A stretch of 64,000 bases of DNA, taken from Sphaerisporangium rubeum (lineage in GTDB: Bacteria; Actinomycetota; Actinomycetes; Streptosporangiales; Streptosporangiaceae). A program made the translations under genes and the position numbers. Shown piece after piece: positions 45,796-56,360 of the stretch. Where the stretch lies: positions 6,750,501 to 6,814,500 of the forward strand of contig NZ_JACHIU010000001.1 of assembly GCF_014207705.1 (NCBI RefSeq), written 5' to 3'. The notes beneath the pieces were generated by a model. That model was not told the DNA's origin. It was given only the letters and a program-made list of their open reading frames with translations, and ran no database searches. Each line of letters begins with the position of its first letter. The stretch's first letter is position 1.

Positions 45796-46098
45796 ATGGA
45801 GCAGGCGGCCGAGGTCACGGACAACGAAGAGGCCCGGCGTTACGAGATCACCGTCGACGGACGGCTCGCCGGGTTCGTCAGGTACCGCCGCAGGCCGGGG
45901 CAGCTCGTGTTCACGCACACCGAGATCGACGAGGAGTTCGAAGGTCAGGGTCTCGGCGGCAGGCTCGTCGGCGCCGCGCTCGGCGCGGCCCGCGACGCGG
46001 GGGTGACCGTCGTGCCGGTGTGCCCGTTCGTGGCCAAGTACGTCGAGCGTCACCCCGAGTACCGCGACGTGATCGCCGAGGAGCCGGGGGACGCGTGA
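45796..46098 (+). CDS. Short GNAT-type N-acetyltransferase (YjdJ-like)
   Basis: 100 residues of the minimal GNAT/Yjdj family. TEIDEEFEGQGLGGRLVGAAL is the acetyl-CoA pyrophosphate-binding loop region (QGLGGRL), and VVPVCPFVAKYVERHPEY the C-terminal signature. AGGAAA precedes the ATG. It is 41 bp after the small membrane gene and likely in the same transcript. The substrate is unknown. Confidence 0.88.
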   Translation: MEQAAEVTDNEEARRYEITVDGRLAGFVRYRRRPGQLVFTHTEIDEEFEGQGLGGRLVGAALGAARDAGVTVVPVCPFVAKYVERHPEYRDVIAEEPGDA

Positions 46099-46102
46099 GG
46101 CG

Positions 46103-47254
46103 TCAGCGCGCCGACCAGGCGCGCTCCAGGGCCTTCGGCAGGCCCCACCAGCCGAGCGGTGTGAGCACGGCGTGCTCGTCCACGATGCCGAGCCGTTCCC
46201 ACAGCGGGGTGACGGCCGCGAACAGCGACTCGGTCATCTCCAGGTCCTCGGGGTCGTCCATGTCGACGTCGATGTCCTCGGACTCGGCGACGAACCGCGC
46301 GATGCGCTCCGGCGAGGCCAGCACCCCGGGGCCGCGCCGCGCGAGCTCGACGACGGCGGCGAGCCAGTCGGCGTGGTGGATGGTGCACAGCGCCGCGAGC
46401 GCGGCGTCCTCGGCGCTCAGCTCGCTTTCGAGGTCCCAGAAGCGGTGGTCGTCCTCGTCGTCCTCCTCCAGGTCGGAGAGGGGGGACGCGATGCCGGCCG
46501 CCACGATGAGCCACAGCTCGATGTCGCTCTCCGGCAGCGGCCCGTCGTCGAACCCGGCGCAGGCCCGCAGCACCGACGCGGGGTAGCCGGGCTCACCGAG
46601 CAGCACGCGCAGGCGTGCCGCCGCGGCCTCCAGGTCGGCCAGCGGCAGGCCGGGTTCCGGCAGGTCGGCGAGCACGCGGTTCAGCTCGCTGAGCGCGAAC
46701 GCCTCCTCTTCGTCCCAGGCGGCGAACAGGCCCTCGTTGAGCTCCTCGTCCACCAGCGCGCCAGGCAGGCGGCCGTCGGGGAGCGCGGTGCGCAGCCAGC
46801 GGTCCTGCACCTCTTCGTACACCTCGCGCGCCTCGTGGTCTCCGGCGGCCAGCCGGTCGGGGTCGATGTCGCCTCGGGTGACGTGCTCCTCGAGGTGGGT
46901 CACGAGCAGGTCGTAGAGCTCGGACGCCACGGGGCCGCGTTCTCCCTCGTCGGGCCAGACGAAGCGGCCACGGGTGATGAGGATGGGTTCGGTGCCGGTG
47001 GCCTCCAGCCAGCGCTGCACGTCCCCGACGGTGGCGGCTCCGGATTCGATGCCGGTGAGTGCGGCCTTGGCCGAGTCCCAGAACGGCGCCGACAGGGGGT
47101 TGCCCGCGGTGCTCATCTCGCGTCGCAGGTCGGGGAGACAGACCAGGGCCTGGCCGCTCGGCACGGCGAGCAGCGCGCGGGCGACGTCGCGCCGGGTCAG
47201 CTCCGCGGCGGACCGGCCCGCGTGCTCGCTGACGAACTCCAGATCAACGTTCAC
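46103..47254 (-). CDS. Hypothetical protein, acidic
   Basis: 383 residues, strongly acidic (LEEDDEDDHR, IDVDMDDPEDLEMTE). It has no membrane helix and no catalytic motif I recognise. LPGEPGYPASVLRA-like segments and a C-terminal LTPLGWWGLPKALERAW may form a helical fold; the latter is reminiscent of plasmid pRiA4b-like or SEC-C-associated actinobacterial proteins, but weakly. The GTG at 47254 is used because the longer frame upstream is arginine/glycine rich and lacks a ribosome site. It is convergent with the GNAT gene. Confidence 0.7.
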   Translation of the reverse strand: MNVDLEFVSEHAGRSAAELTRRDVARALLAVPSGQALVCLPDLRREMSTAGNPLSAPFWDSAKAALTGIESGAATVGDVQRWLEATGTEPILITRGRFVWPDEGERGPVASELYDLLVTHLEEHVTRGDIDPDRLAAGDHEAREVYEEVQDRWLRTALPDGRLPGALVDEELNEGLFAAWDEEEAFALSELNRVLADLPEPGLPLADLEAAAARLRVLLGEPGYPASVLRACAGFDDGPLPESDIELWLIVAAGIASPLSDLEEDDEDDHRFWDLESELSAEDAALAALCTIHHADWLAAVVELARRGPGVLASPERIARFVAESEDIDVDMDDPEDLEMTESLFAAVTPLWERLGIVDEHAVLTPLGWWGLPKALERAWSAR

Positions 47255-47436
47255 GCTGTGTGAGACTACGCCTCGCCGTCCGCCGGGGACAGCGCGACCG
47301 CCGACGCGTCCGCGCGTCCGGTCCGGCACGTCCGCGGTGGTGCGCGTCGGGTCATGACTGGGCCGCGATCGCTATAGATAGCCGCTGACCTGGGGAAAGG
47401 TTGGACAGAAGCGAATTTCCGCACCGAGGAGGGACC

Positions 47437-48081
47437 ATGGCGGTGACCGAGACGTCACGCATGAGCAGGCAAAGAAGCCAGGAGCGATCGAGTCACAACG
47501 GTGATCTGATCGCCCTGGACACCCCTGTCGTCAGTCTCCATCTCCACCGTCCGCACATGCCGCGGATGCCTCGTATGCCGCAGATGAGGCGGATGACGGA
47601 AGGCACCATGCAGGAGACGGCCCGCGCGGTGGAGACGGCGCGCACGTTCCTTCCGCCACCCGAGCGCATGCTGTACTACGGAGCGCTCGGCGCACTGGCG
47701 GTGTTCGGGCTGGTGGAGTGGCCCGTGGCCGCCGCCATCGGCGCCGGCACCATGCTCGCGCAGCGCGCGCGCCGCGAGGGGATGGAGCGCCGGGAGCAGG
47801 GGATGGGTACCGCCGAGCGCGCGGCGAAGTCCCCGGCGCGCGCCGCCACGTCACGTCCGGCCCGGGCCACGACGTCGCGGAGCACCGGGACGACCGGCAC
47901 GACCCGCGCGCGGTCCGCGGGGACGACCCGTTCCACGGGGACGACGCGCGCACGCTCCACCGGGACGACTCGCGCACGCTCCACCGGCACACGCGCGGGG
48001 GCCGGCGCCTCACGTACGGCCGCGAACAAGACGAGCGGCGCGACGGGGACGACCGGGACCTCGGGTATGACAGGCACATAG
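47437..48081 (+). CDS. Membrane partner of P-type ATPase, low-complexity tail
   Basis: 214 residues. The N-terminal part has PHMPRMPRMPQMRRM, then a short hydrophobic region (MLYYGALGALAVFGLVEWPVAAAIGAG, about 85-115) with one or two helices. The C-terminal 90 residues are Thr/Arg/Ala/Ser low complexity (TGTTRARS repeats, 24-bp DNA period). GAGGAGG lies six bases before the ATG. It directly precedes the giant P-type ATPase by 88 bp, as such small proteins do in other actinobacteria, so it is probably an accessory subunit. Confidence 0.75.
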   Translation: MAVTETSRMSRQRSQERSSHNGDLIALDTPVVSLHLHRPHMPRMPRMPQMRRMTEGTMQETARAVETARTFLPPPERMLYYGALGALAVFGLVEWPVAAAIGAGTMLAQRARREGMERREQGMGTAERAAKSPARAATSRPARATTSRSTGTTGTTRARSAGTTRSTGTTRARSTGTTRARSTGTRAGAGASRTAANKTSGATGTTGTSGMTGT

Positions 48082-48169
48082 AGCGCCTCGACCCGCGAGA
48101 TCCACTTCCGCACCCAAACTGGAGAGCTCCCCAGGAAGACCTTGAATCGCCTCTGACCTGGTCAGACCT

Positions 48170-51100
48170 ATGATCGGAACGATCACGCCGCCTCGCGCGG
48201 CGCCGAGCGTGCCGAAGACCGAGGTCCGTCCTGGAGGCGTGGTGTTCCTGTTCAAAGAACTCAGGGGCCCGGCGGCCGCGTTGATCTCCCTGGTGCCCGA
48301 CGCCGTGCGCGGCATGCTGCCCCGGGTGCGCCAGGTGCATCCGTGCGCCGGCGGGGTGCGGGTGGAGCTTCACCACATCGGCCGTCCGGGGAGCGCGTCC
48401 GCCGCGCGCACCCTTGAGGAACGGCTGTGCGCCATGGACGGCGTGACGCGGGCCGAGGTGAACGGCGCGCTGCGGTTCGTCTACGTCGCCTGCGACACCG
48501 ACGTCGTCTCGATGGACGAGGTGTTCGCGATCCTCGCCGCGTTCGACACCCCCGAGAAGGCCGGCGAGGAGGAACCACCGCAGGAGGATGACGAGGAGGC
48601 ACGCCGCCACCCCGCGCGCCATCCCGTGCGCACGGCACGGCACGCGGTCGAGCACCAGGCCCGCGCACTGGTCGAGCTCGGCGCCGGGATGGTCGGCGTC
48701 GGCGTGGCGGTGGTCGGCCAGGTCACCCAGGTGACCAAGGCACCCGCCGCGCTGCCCGCGCTGCTCCAGCTCATGGAGGCCACGCCGCGCATCCGGCACG
48801 AACTGGAGAAAAGAATCGGCCGTCCGGCGTCCAACGTCGTGTTCGCCTCCACCCGGTTCACCGCGCAGACGCTGGCGCTGCGTCCCTTCGGCCTGTTCAT
48901 CGACTCGCTGGCCGCGCTCGGTCACGTCGCCGAGTCGCAGGCGGCGCGGCACGCGTGGCACGCGCAGGAGGCCGAGTTCGCGCGCAAGAAGGGCTCCTAC
49001 CGCTACATACGGCGTCATGTCCGGCGCCGGCCGATGCCGCTGCCGTACGGGCCGGTGGAGCGCTACGCGGACTCGATCAGCGCAGGCGCGCTGGCCTCGT
49101 ACGGCGTCATCACCGCGCTGTCGGGGCCGCAGCGCGCTCTGGCGATGCTCGTGGCAGGCACCCCGAAGGCGGCCCGCCTCAGCCGTGACGCGCTGACCAG
49201 CGCGGTCGGCCGGGTGGCCGCGCATCGCGGCGCGCTCATACTCGACCGTGAGTCGCTGCGCCTGATGGACCGCGTCGACACCGTGGTCTTCGACGCCGAG
49301 GCGCTCACCATGGGCCTGTGGACGGTGCACGAGGTGCTGCCGCTCGTGGACGGCCGCGACGAGCTGCACGCGCGTGCGTACACGCTGCTCGAAGGCGGCG
49401 ACGCGACGACGCCACGTGAACAGGACGGCTGGGCCGCCAGACCGACGGCCGACGTCCCCGAGCGCGCGGCGCGCTGGCGCGAGCTCGGCGTGCGGGCCGT
49501 CTCCATCACCCACGACGGCGAGCAGGTGGCGCTCGCCGGCATGGTGCCTGAGCTGCATCCGTACGCCGAGACGCTGGTGCGTGCGGCACGCGCGGCCTGC
49601 CGTGTGGTGCTGGCCGGCGGCGACCCCAGCCTGCTGTGGCGGCTCGGCGTGGAGGAGCAGCGGTCCGGCGACGCACCCGCCGCTCTGGTGCGCGAGCTCC
49701 AGGCCGAGGGACACGCGGTCGCGATGGTGGCGCGGCGCACCGGCCGCGGCCTCGCGGAGGCCGACCTCGGCATCGGCCTGTTCACGCGCGCCGCGCATCC
49801 CGCATGGGACGCCGACGTGCTGTGCTCCACGGAGGCCGCGTACCTGCTGATGAGGTCGTTCCCCCTGGTGCGGTCGACCGCGAGGCGCGGGGTGCGGGTG
49901 ACCGCGGCGGGTGCGGCGGCCGGCGGCCTGCTGGCCGCCATGGGGCCGCAGGACCGGTCGCTGCGCCGGGTCCAGCTCGCCGCCGACTGCACGTCGCTGG
50001 TGACGCTCGCCACCGGCGTGTGGGCCGGTCGCGACCTCGGCAAGCTGCGGCTGCCGCCGCGCGACGACCGTACGCCGTGGCACGCGCTGCCGGTGTCCGA
50101 CGTCCTGGACCGGGTCGCCTCCTCGGCGTCCGGCCTCACCGAGGCCGAGGCGGCGCACCGCAGGAAGCGGCCCGAGCGCGACGAACCGGCGAAGCCGCCG
50201 TCGCTGCTGCGCGCCACGGCCGAGGAACTCGCCAACCCGCTCACGCCGGTGCTCGGCGTGGCGGCGGGGATCTCGGCGGCCGTGGGGTCGGCGCTGGACG
50301 CCGTGCTGATCGCCGGGGTGCTCTCGGTGAACGGCCTGATAGGCGGCGCGCAGCGCACCGGGGCCGACCGCGCGCTCCACCGGCTGGCCGACGCCACGGC
50401 GGTGCCGGTACGGCTGCGGCGTCCCGACGGCACGTCGGCGGGGGTCGCCGACCAGCTCGTGCGCGGCGACATCATCGAGCTGCGGTCCGGCGACGCGGTT
50501 CCCGCCGACTGCCGCGTGATCAAGGCGCGCGGGCTGGAGATGGACGAGTCCTCGCTGACCGGGGAGTCGCAGCTCGTCGCCAAGTCGGCGGCGCCGTCCG
50601 CCGCGATCTCGGTGGCCGACCGCCGTTCCATGGTCTTCGCCGGCACGACCGTCGCCGCCGGGTACGGCACCGCGGTCGTCGTCGCCACCGGGACGGCCAC
50701 CGAGGTCGGTCGCACCGCGGATCTGGAGGCCCGGCAGAAGCCGCCGACCGGGGTGGAGCTGCGGCTGCGCGCGCTCGGCCGGCAGATCATGCCGGTCGCG
50801 ATCGGCTCAGGCGTCCTCCTCATGATCACCAACCTGATCCGGCGGGTGCCGGCCGGTGTCGCGCTCGCGCCGGCGGTGAGCCTCGCGGTGGCCGCGGTCC
50901 CCGAGGGGCTGCCGTTCATCGCGACGCTCGCCGAGCTGGCGGCGGCCAGGCGGCTGTCCACCCGCGAGACGCTGGTGCGCAACCCGTCGACCATCGAGGC
51001 GCTCGGCCGGGTGGACGTGCTGTGCTTCGACAAGACCGGCACTCTCACCGAGGGGCACATCACCCTCGGCCGTGTCTCCGACGGCCGGATGGAGCGCTCG

Positions 51101-52708
51101 GTGGACGAGCTGACGCCGGAGTTCCGGCGCATCCTCGCCGCAGCGCTGCGCGCCGGGCCGCGCGTCGAGGGGGACCGGCCCCCGGCCCACCTCACCGACA
51201 GGGCCGTGCTCGACGGCGCGCGGCGGGCCGGGGTGCGCGACGCCGACGGGCTCGGCACGTGGGACAGGGTCGCGGAGCTGCCGTTCGAGCCGACCCGCGG
51301 CTACCACGCGGTGCTCGGACTCGTACCGGCGGGAGCGACGCCGTTCCCGGAAGAGGCGCCTGAGCTGACGGCGCTGCGGTCCGCGGGGAACGGGAGGGCT
51401 CCGCGCGGCGGCGCGACGCACGTGCTGAGCGTCAAGGGGGCGCCTGAGGTCGTGCTGCACCGGTGCACCACCATGGTGCACGACGGCCAGGTGCTGCCGC
51501 TCGACCCCGAGAGCACCGGGCCGCTGGTCAAGGAGATGGACCGGCTCGCGCAGCAGGGGTACCGGGTGCTGGCCGTGGCGGAACGGATCGCGTCCGACCG
51601 CAGCGACCTGGACGAGTCGCGGATCGAGGGCCTGTGCTTCCTCGGGTTCCTCGGTCTCGCCGACCCGGTGCGGCCCACGGCGGCCGAGAGCGTGCGCAAG
51701 CTGCGCAAGGCCGGGGTGCGCGTCGTGATGATCACCGGGGACCACCCCAGTACGGCCGAGGCCATCGCCGCCGAGCTCGGCGCGATGAACGGCGGCCAGA
51801 TCATGACGGGCCCCGAGCTCGACAGGATCGACGACGCCGAGCTCGCCGTGGCGCTCCCCGGGGTGTCGGTGTTCGCTCGTGTCACCCCCTCGCACAAGGC
51901 GAGGATCGTGGACGGCCTGCAGCGGGCCGGACGCATCGTGGCGGTCACCGGGGACGGCGCGAACGACGCGCCGGCCATCAAGCTCGCCGACGTCGGCATC
52001 GCGCTCGGCACGCGGGCCACGCCGGCCGCGCGGGCCGCCGCGGACGTCGTGGTGACCGACGACCGCATCGAGACGATCGTGGACGCCATCGTCGAGGGCC
52101 GCGCGATGTGGAGCTCGGTGCGTGACGCGCTCGGCATCCTGCTCGGCGGCAACCTCGGCGAGATCGCCTTCACCGTGGGGTCCAACCTGGTCGCCGGCCG
52201 CAACACCCTGAACGCGCGCCAGTTGCTGCTGGTCAACCTGCTGACCGACATGCTGCCGGCGCTGGCGATCGCCGTACGGCCGCCGCGGGCCACCAACCCC
52301 GAGAAGCTGCTGGCCGAGGGGCCGGAGGCGTCGCTCGGGACCGCGCTCACCCGGGACATCTACCTGCGGGCCGGGGTGACGGCCGCGGCGGCGTCGGCCG
52401 CCTGGATGATGGCGCGGACCACCGGCAGCGAGGGCCGCGCCGACACGGTGGGGTTGATCGGGCTGGTGTCGGCGCAGCTCATCCAGACGCTCGGCCTCGG
52501 CGGGCTGGACCGTACCGTGCTGGCGGCCACCGGCGCGTCCATGGCGGCGCTGGTGCTCGCGGTGTCGATCCCCGGCGTCAGCCGGCTGTTCGGGTGCCGG
52601 CCCGTGGGGCCGGTGGGCTGGACGATCGGGATCACCTGCGGCGTGGTGGCCGGGGTGCTGAGCCGGTGGGTGAGCACGCTGGAGCCGAACGGTGACTCCG
52701 GTCACTGA
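48170..52708 (+). CDS. Giant P-type ATPase (CtpI/CtpH-like)
   Basis: 1512 residues. The C-terminal half (from about 660) is a complete P-type ATPase: TGES (797-800), phospho-acceptor Asp954 in DKTGTLTEG, KGAPE, and the hinge GDGANDAPAIK. The N-terminal half looks like a second, inactive ATPase module: GALILDRESLRLMDRVDTVVFDAEALT has Asp375 in the place of DKTGT but reads DAEAL. Mycobacterial CtpI/CtpH have the same size and build. The transported ion is unknown. No ribosome site is seen at 48170, so a leaderless start or a downstream GTG (48241) is possible. Confidence 0.9.
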   Translation: MIGTITPPRAAPSVPKTEVRPGGVVFLFKELRGPAAALISLVPDAVRGMLPRVRQVHPCAGGVRVELHHIGRPGSASAARTLEERLCAMDGVTRAEVNGALRFVYVACDTDVVSMDEVFAILAAFDTPEKAGEEEPPQEDDEEARRHPARHPVRTARHAVEHQARALVELGAGMVGVGVAVVGQVTQVTKAPAALPALLQLMEATPRIRHELEKRIGRPASNVVFASTRFTAQTLALRPFGLFIDSLAALGHVAESQAARHAWHAQEAEFARKKGSYRYIRRHVRRRPMPLPYGPVERYADSISAGALASYGVITALSGPQRALAMLVAGTPKAARLSRDALTSAVGRVAAHRGALILDRESLRLMDRVDTVVFDAEALTMGLWTVHEVLPLVDGRDELHARAYTLLEGGDATTPREQDGWAARPTADVPERAARWRELGVRAVSITHDGEQVALAGMVPELHPYAETLVRAARAACRVVLAGGDPSLLWRLGVEEQRSGDAPAALVRELQAEGHAVAMVARRTGRGLAEADLGIGLFTRAAHPAWDADVLCSTEAAYLLMRSFPLVRSTARRGVRVTAAGAAAGGLLAAMGPQDRSLRRVQLAADCTSLVTLATGVWAGRDLGKLRLPPRDDRTPWHALPVSDVLDRVASSASGLTEAEAAHRRKRPERDEPAKPPSLLRATAEELANPLTPVLGVAAGISAAVGSALDAVLIAGVLSVNGLIGGAQRTGADRALHRLADATAVPVRLRRPDGTSAGVADQLVRGDIIELRSGDAVPADCRVIKARGLEMDESSLTGESQLVAKSAAPSAAISVADRRSMVFAGTTVAAGYGTAVVVATGTATEVGRTADLEARQKPPTGVELRLRALGRQIMPVAIGSGVLLMITNLIRRVPAGVALAPAVSLAVAAVPEGLPFIATLAELAAARRLSTRETLVRNPSTIEALGRVDVLCFDKTGTLTEGHITLGRVSDGRMERSVDELTPEFRRILAAALRAGPRVEGDRPPAHLTDRAVLDGARRAGVRDADGLGTWDRVAELPFEPTRGYHAVLGLVPAGATPFPEEAPELTALRSAGNGRAPRGGATHVLSVKGAPEVVLHRCTTMVHDGQVLPLDPESTGPLVKEMDRLAQQGYRVLAVAERIASDRSDLDESRIEGLCFLGFLGLADPVRPTAAESVRKLRKAGVRVVMITGDHPSTAEAIAAELGAMNGGQIMTGPELDRIDDAELAVALPGVSVFARVTPSHKARIVDGLQRAGRIVAVTGDGANDAPAIKLADVGIALGTRATPAARAAADVVVTDDRIETIVDAIVEGRAMWSSVRDALGILLGGNLGEIAFTVGSNLVAGRNTLNARQLLLVNLLTDMLPALAIAVRPPRATNPEKLLAEGPEASLGTALTRDIYLRAGVTAAAASAAWMMARTTGSEGRADTVGLIGLVSAQLIQTLGLGGLDRTVLAATGASMAALVLAVSIPGVSRLFGCRPVGPVGWTIGITCGVVAGVLSRWVSTLEPNGDSGH

Positions 52709-52804
52709 AAATTCACCTTCCGGACACCCAGAACGTTACAAGTAGCTAGAAACCTGCTTAATCATGTAGAAAGCAGGCGAAAGTCCCCAACTGTGAGGTA
52801 TCTG

Positions 52805-52918
52805 GTGTCCGACTTCCTGGCCGGCGTACTCGCCAAGGCAGCCGTTTTGATCGTTGAGGCGCTCGTCATCCGTCTCGTCCAGGTCTGGGTCACTCGCACC
52901 GCACCCCAGGCCGCCTGA
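52805..52918 (+). CDS. 37-residue hydrophobic peptide
   Basis: A GTG-initiated micro-ORF (VSDFLAGVLAKAAVLIVEAL then VIRLVQVWVTRTAPQAA). GTGAGG is six bases upstream of the start, GC at third codon positions is high, and a hairpin follows 14 bases after the stop. The middle forms one amphipathic or membrane helix with an Arg and Glu inside. An AT-rich leader with an inverted repeat (52753-52777) precedes it. Streptomycetes and relatives encode similar short membrane peptides, but I cannot name this one. Confidence 0.6.
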   Translation: MSDFLAGVLAKAAVLIVEALVIRLVQVWVTRTAPQAA

Positions 52919-52931
52919 CCCTCGACGGCCC

Positions 52932-52956
52932 CCGTCCCGGACCACCACCGGGACGG
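52932..52956. terminator. Hairpin after the 37-residue peptide gene
   Basis: CCGTCCCGG (52932-52940) pairs perfectly with CCGGGACGG (52948-52956) around a 7-nt loop, 14 bases after the stop. It ends the micro-ORF transcript before the RibD-like gene. Confidence 0.6.
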
Positions 52957-52993
52957 TGGGCCATGATGGGGGTTTCCGTGGTGGAGGTGACCG

Positions 52994-54133
52994 GTGACGG
53001 TGCGGCCGTACGTCCTTCTGTCGGTCGCGTCGTCGATCGACGGTCACATCGACGACACGTCCGGCATGCCGCTGGCGTTGTCCAACGAGGCCGACTTCGA
53101 CCGCGTGGACGAGGTGCGGGCCGGATGTGACGCGATCCTCGTCGGCGCGGGGACCATCAGAGCGGACGACCCCCGCCTCCTGGTCCGGTCCCCCGACCGG
53201 CGGGCCGCCAGGGTCGCGCGGGGTCTCGGCCCGACACCACTGAAGGTCACCCTGACCGGCCGCGGCGATCTCGACCCCTCGGCGCGGTTCTTCACCCTCG
53301 GCGACACCGGCAAGCTCGTGTACGCCACGAGCGGCGCCGTCGCGCGCGCCGCCGGCGCGGTGGGGGCCGTCGCCACCGTGGTCGACGCCGGCGACCCCCT
53401 GGACCTTCCCGGTGTGCTCGCCGACCTCGCCGCGCGCGGGGTGCGGCGCCTCATGGTCGAGGGGGGTGGCGCCGTCCACACGATGTTCCTGAGCGCGGGG
53501 CTGTTCGACGAGCTCCACCTGGTCATCGCGCCGTTCCTCGTCGGCGACCCCGATGCGCCGCGTTTCCTCGCGGCCGGCGCCTACCCGTACGGCCCCGGCA
53601 ACCCTCTGCGGCTGGCCGAGGCCCGGCCGCTCGGGGACGTCGTCCTCCTGCGGTACCTGCCGCCTCCCGCGTCCGGTGTCCCCGGGCCGCGCACCGATCT
53701 GGCGTGGCTGCGCGAAGCGGTGGAGCTGTCGCGGCGGTGTCCCCGCTCGGACAGCGCGTTCGCCGTCGGCGCCGTGGTCGTGGCGGCGGACGGCGAGGTG
53801 CTGGCCACCGGCCACTCACGGGAAAGCAGCCCCCACGACCACGCGGAGGAGGCCGCGCTGGCCAAGATCGCGCCAGATGATCCACGCCTGGCGGCGGCCA
53901 CCGTGTACACCTCGCTCGAACCCTGCACCACCCGCGCCTCCCGGCCGGTGAGCTGCACCGATCTGATCCTCGCCGCCGGGATCCCCCGCGTGGTGCTCGC
54001 CTGGCGCGAGCCGGGGGTCTTCACCGACTGCGTCGGAGCCGAGACCCTCCGAGAGGCCGGCCGCACGGTCGTGGAGCTGCCGGAGCTCGCCGCCGAGGTC
54101 CGCGCGGTCAACGCGCACCTGTTCCCCGCCTGA
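52994..54133 (+). CDS. Domain-swapped RibD-like reductase-deaminase
   Basis: 379 residues. The reductase domain comes first (about 1-225): SSIDGHIDD, GAGTIRADDP, GVRRLMVEGGG and HLVIAPFLVG are RibD_C/dihydrofolate-reductase-like motifs. The cytidine-deaminase-like domain follows (about 230-379) with the zinc ligands His283 and catalytic Glu285 in DHAEEAAL and Cys311/Cys321 in LEPCTTRASRPVSCTD. In normal RibD the order is deaminase then reductase. It should take part in riboflavin or deazaflavin synthesis, but the substrate may differ. GGAGG lies six bases before the GTG. Confidence 0.88.
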   Translation: MTVRPYVLLSVASSIDGHIDDTSGMPLALSNEADFDRVDEVRAGCDAILVGAGTIRADDPRLLVRSPDRRAARVARGLGPTPLKVTLTGRGDLDPSARFFTLGDTGKLVYATSGAVARAAGAVGAVATVVDAGDPLDLPGVLADLAARGVRRLMVEGGGAVHTMFLSAGLFDELHLVIAPFLVGDPDAPRFLAAGAYPYGPGNPLRLAEARPLGDVVLLRYLPPPASGVPGPRTDLAWLREAVELSRRCPRSDSAFAVGAVVVAADGEVLATGHSRESSPHDHAEEAALAKIAPDDPRLAAATVYTSLEPCTTRASRPVSCTDLILAAGIPRVVLAWREPGVFTDCVGAETLREAGRTVVELPELAAEVRAVNAHLFPA

Positions 54134-54210
54134 GCGGCGGCTGTGAGCGGTGCGAGCAGGACGTTAGGATGCTCCGAAGCCGATCTGATGAGCTGAGGAG
54201 TTCGCCGGAG

Positions 54211-54300
54211 ATGTACAAAGAGTTCGCGATCGAAGTCGTGGTGTGGCTGATTCCCGTGGTCATCCTGCTCGGAGTCGCGTACCTGGTCACCGCCGGCTGA
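54211..54300 (+). CDS. 29-residue membrane peptide
   Basis: ATG at 54211 ([10 protein letters not shown] then [19 protein letters not shown]) and TGA at 54298. GAGGAG lies ten bases upstream. It is one membrane helix with a short charged N-terminus. The third-position GC pattern fits coding. It lies between the RibD-like and DUF255 genes and is too short for normal gene finders. Confidence 0.62.
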   Translation: MYKEFAIEVVVWLIPVVILLGVAYLVTAG

Positions 54301-54386
54301 CGCCAGGCGCGAGCCCCCCGGAGGCGGTCCGGTCCGGCGGACATGATGGAGTCGTCCTGCAAGGGACGACGGCGCCGGGAGGACCG

Positions 54387-56340
<1,954 letters not shown>

Positions 56341-56360
<20 letters not shown>

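Noticed and set aside
47531..50380. A 949-codon open frame opposite the ATPase partner and P-type ATPase genes
   Set aside because: Composition is Arg/Gly/His rich with no motifs; the plus strand codes for clear families.
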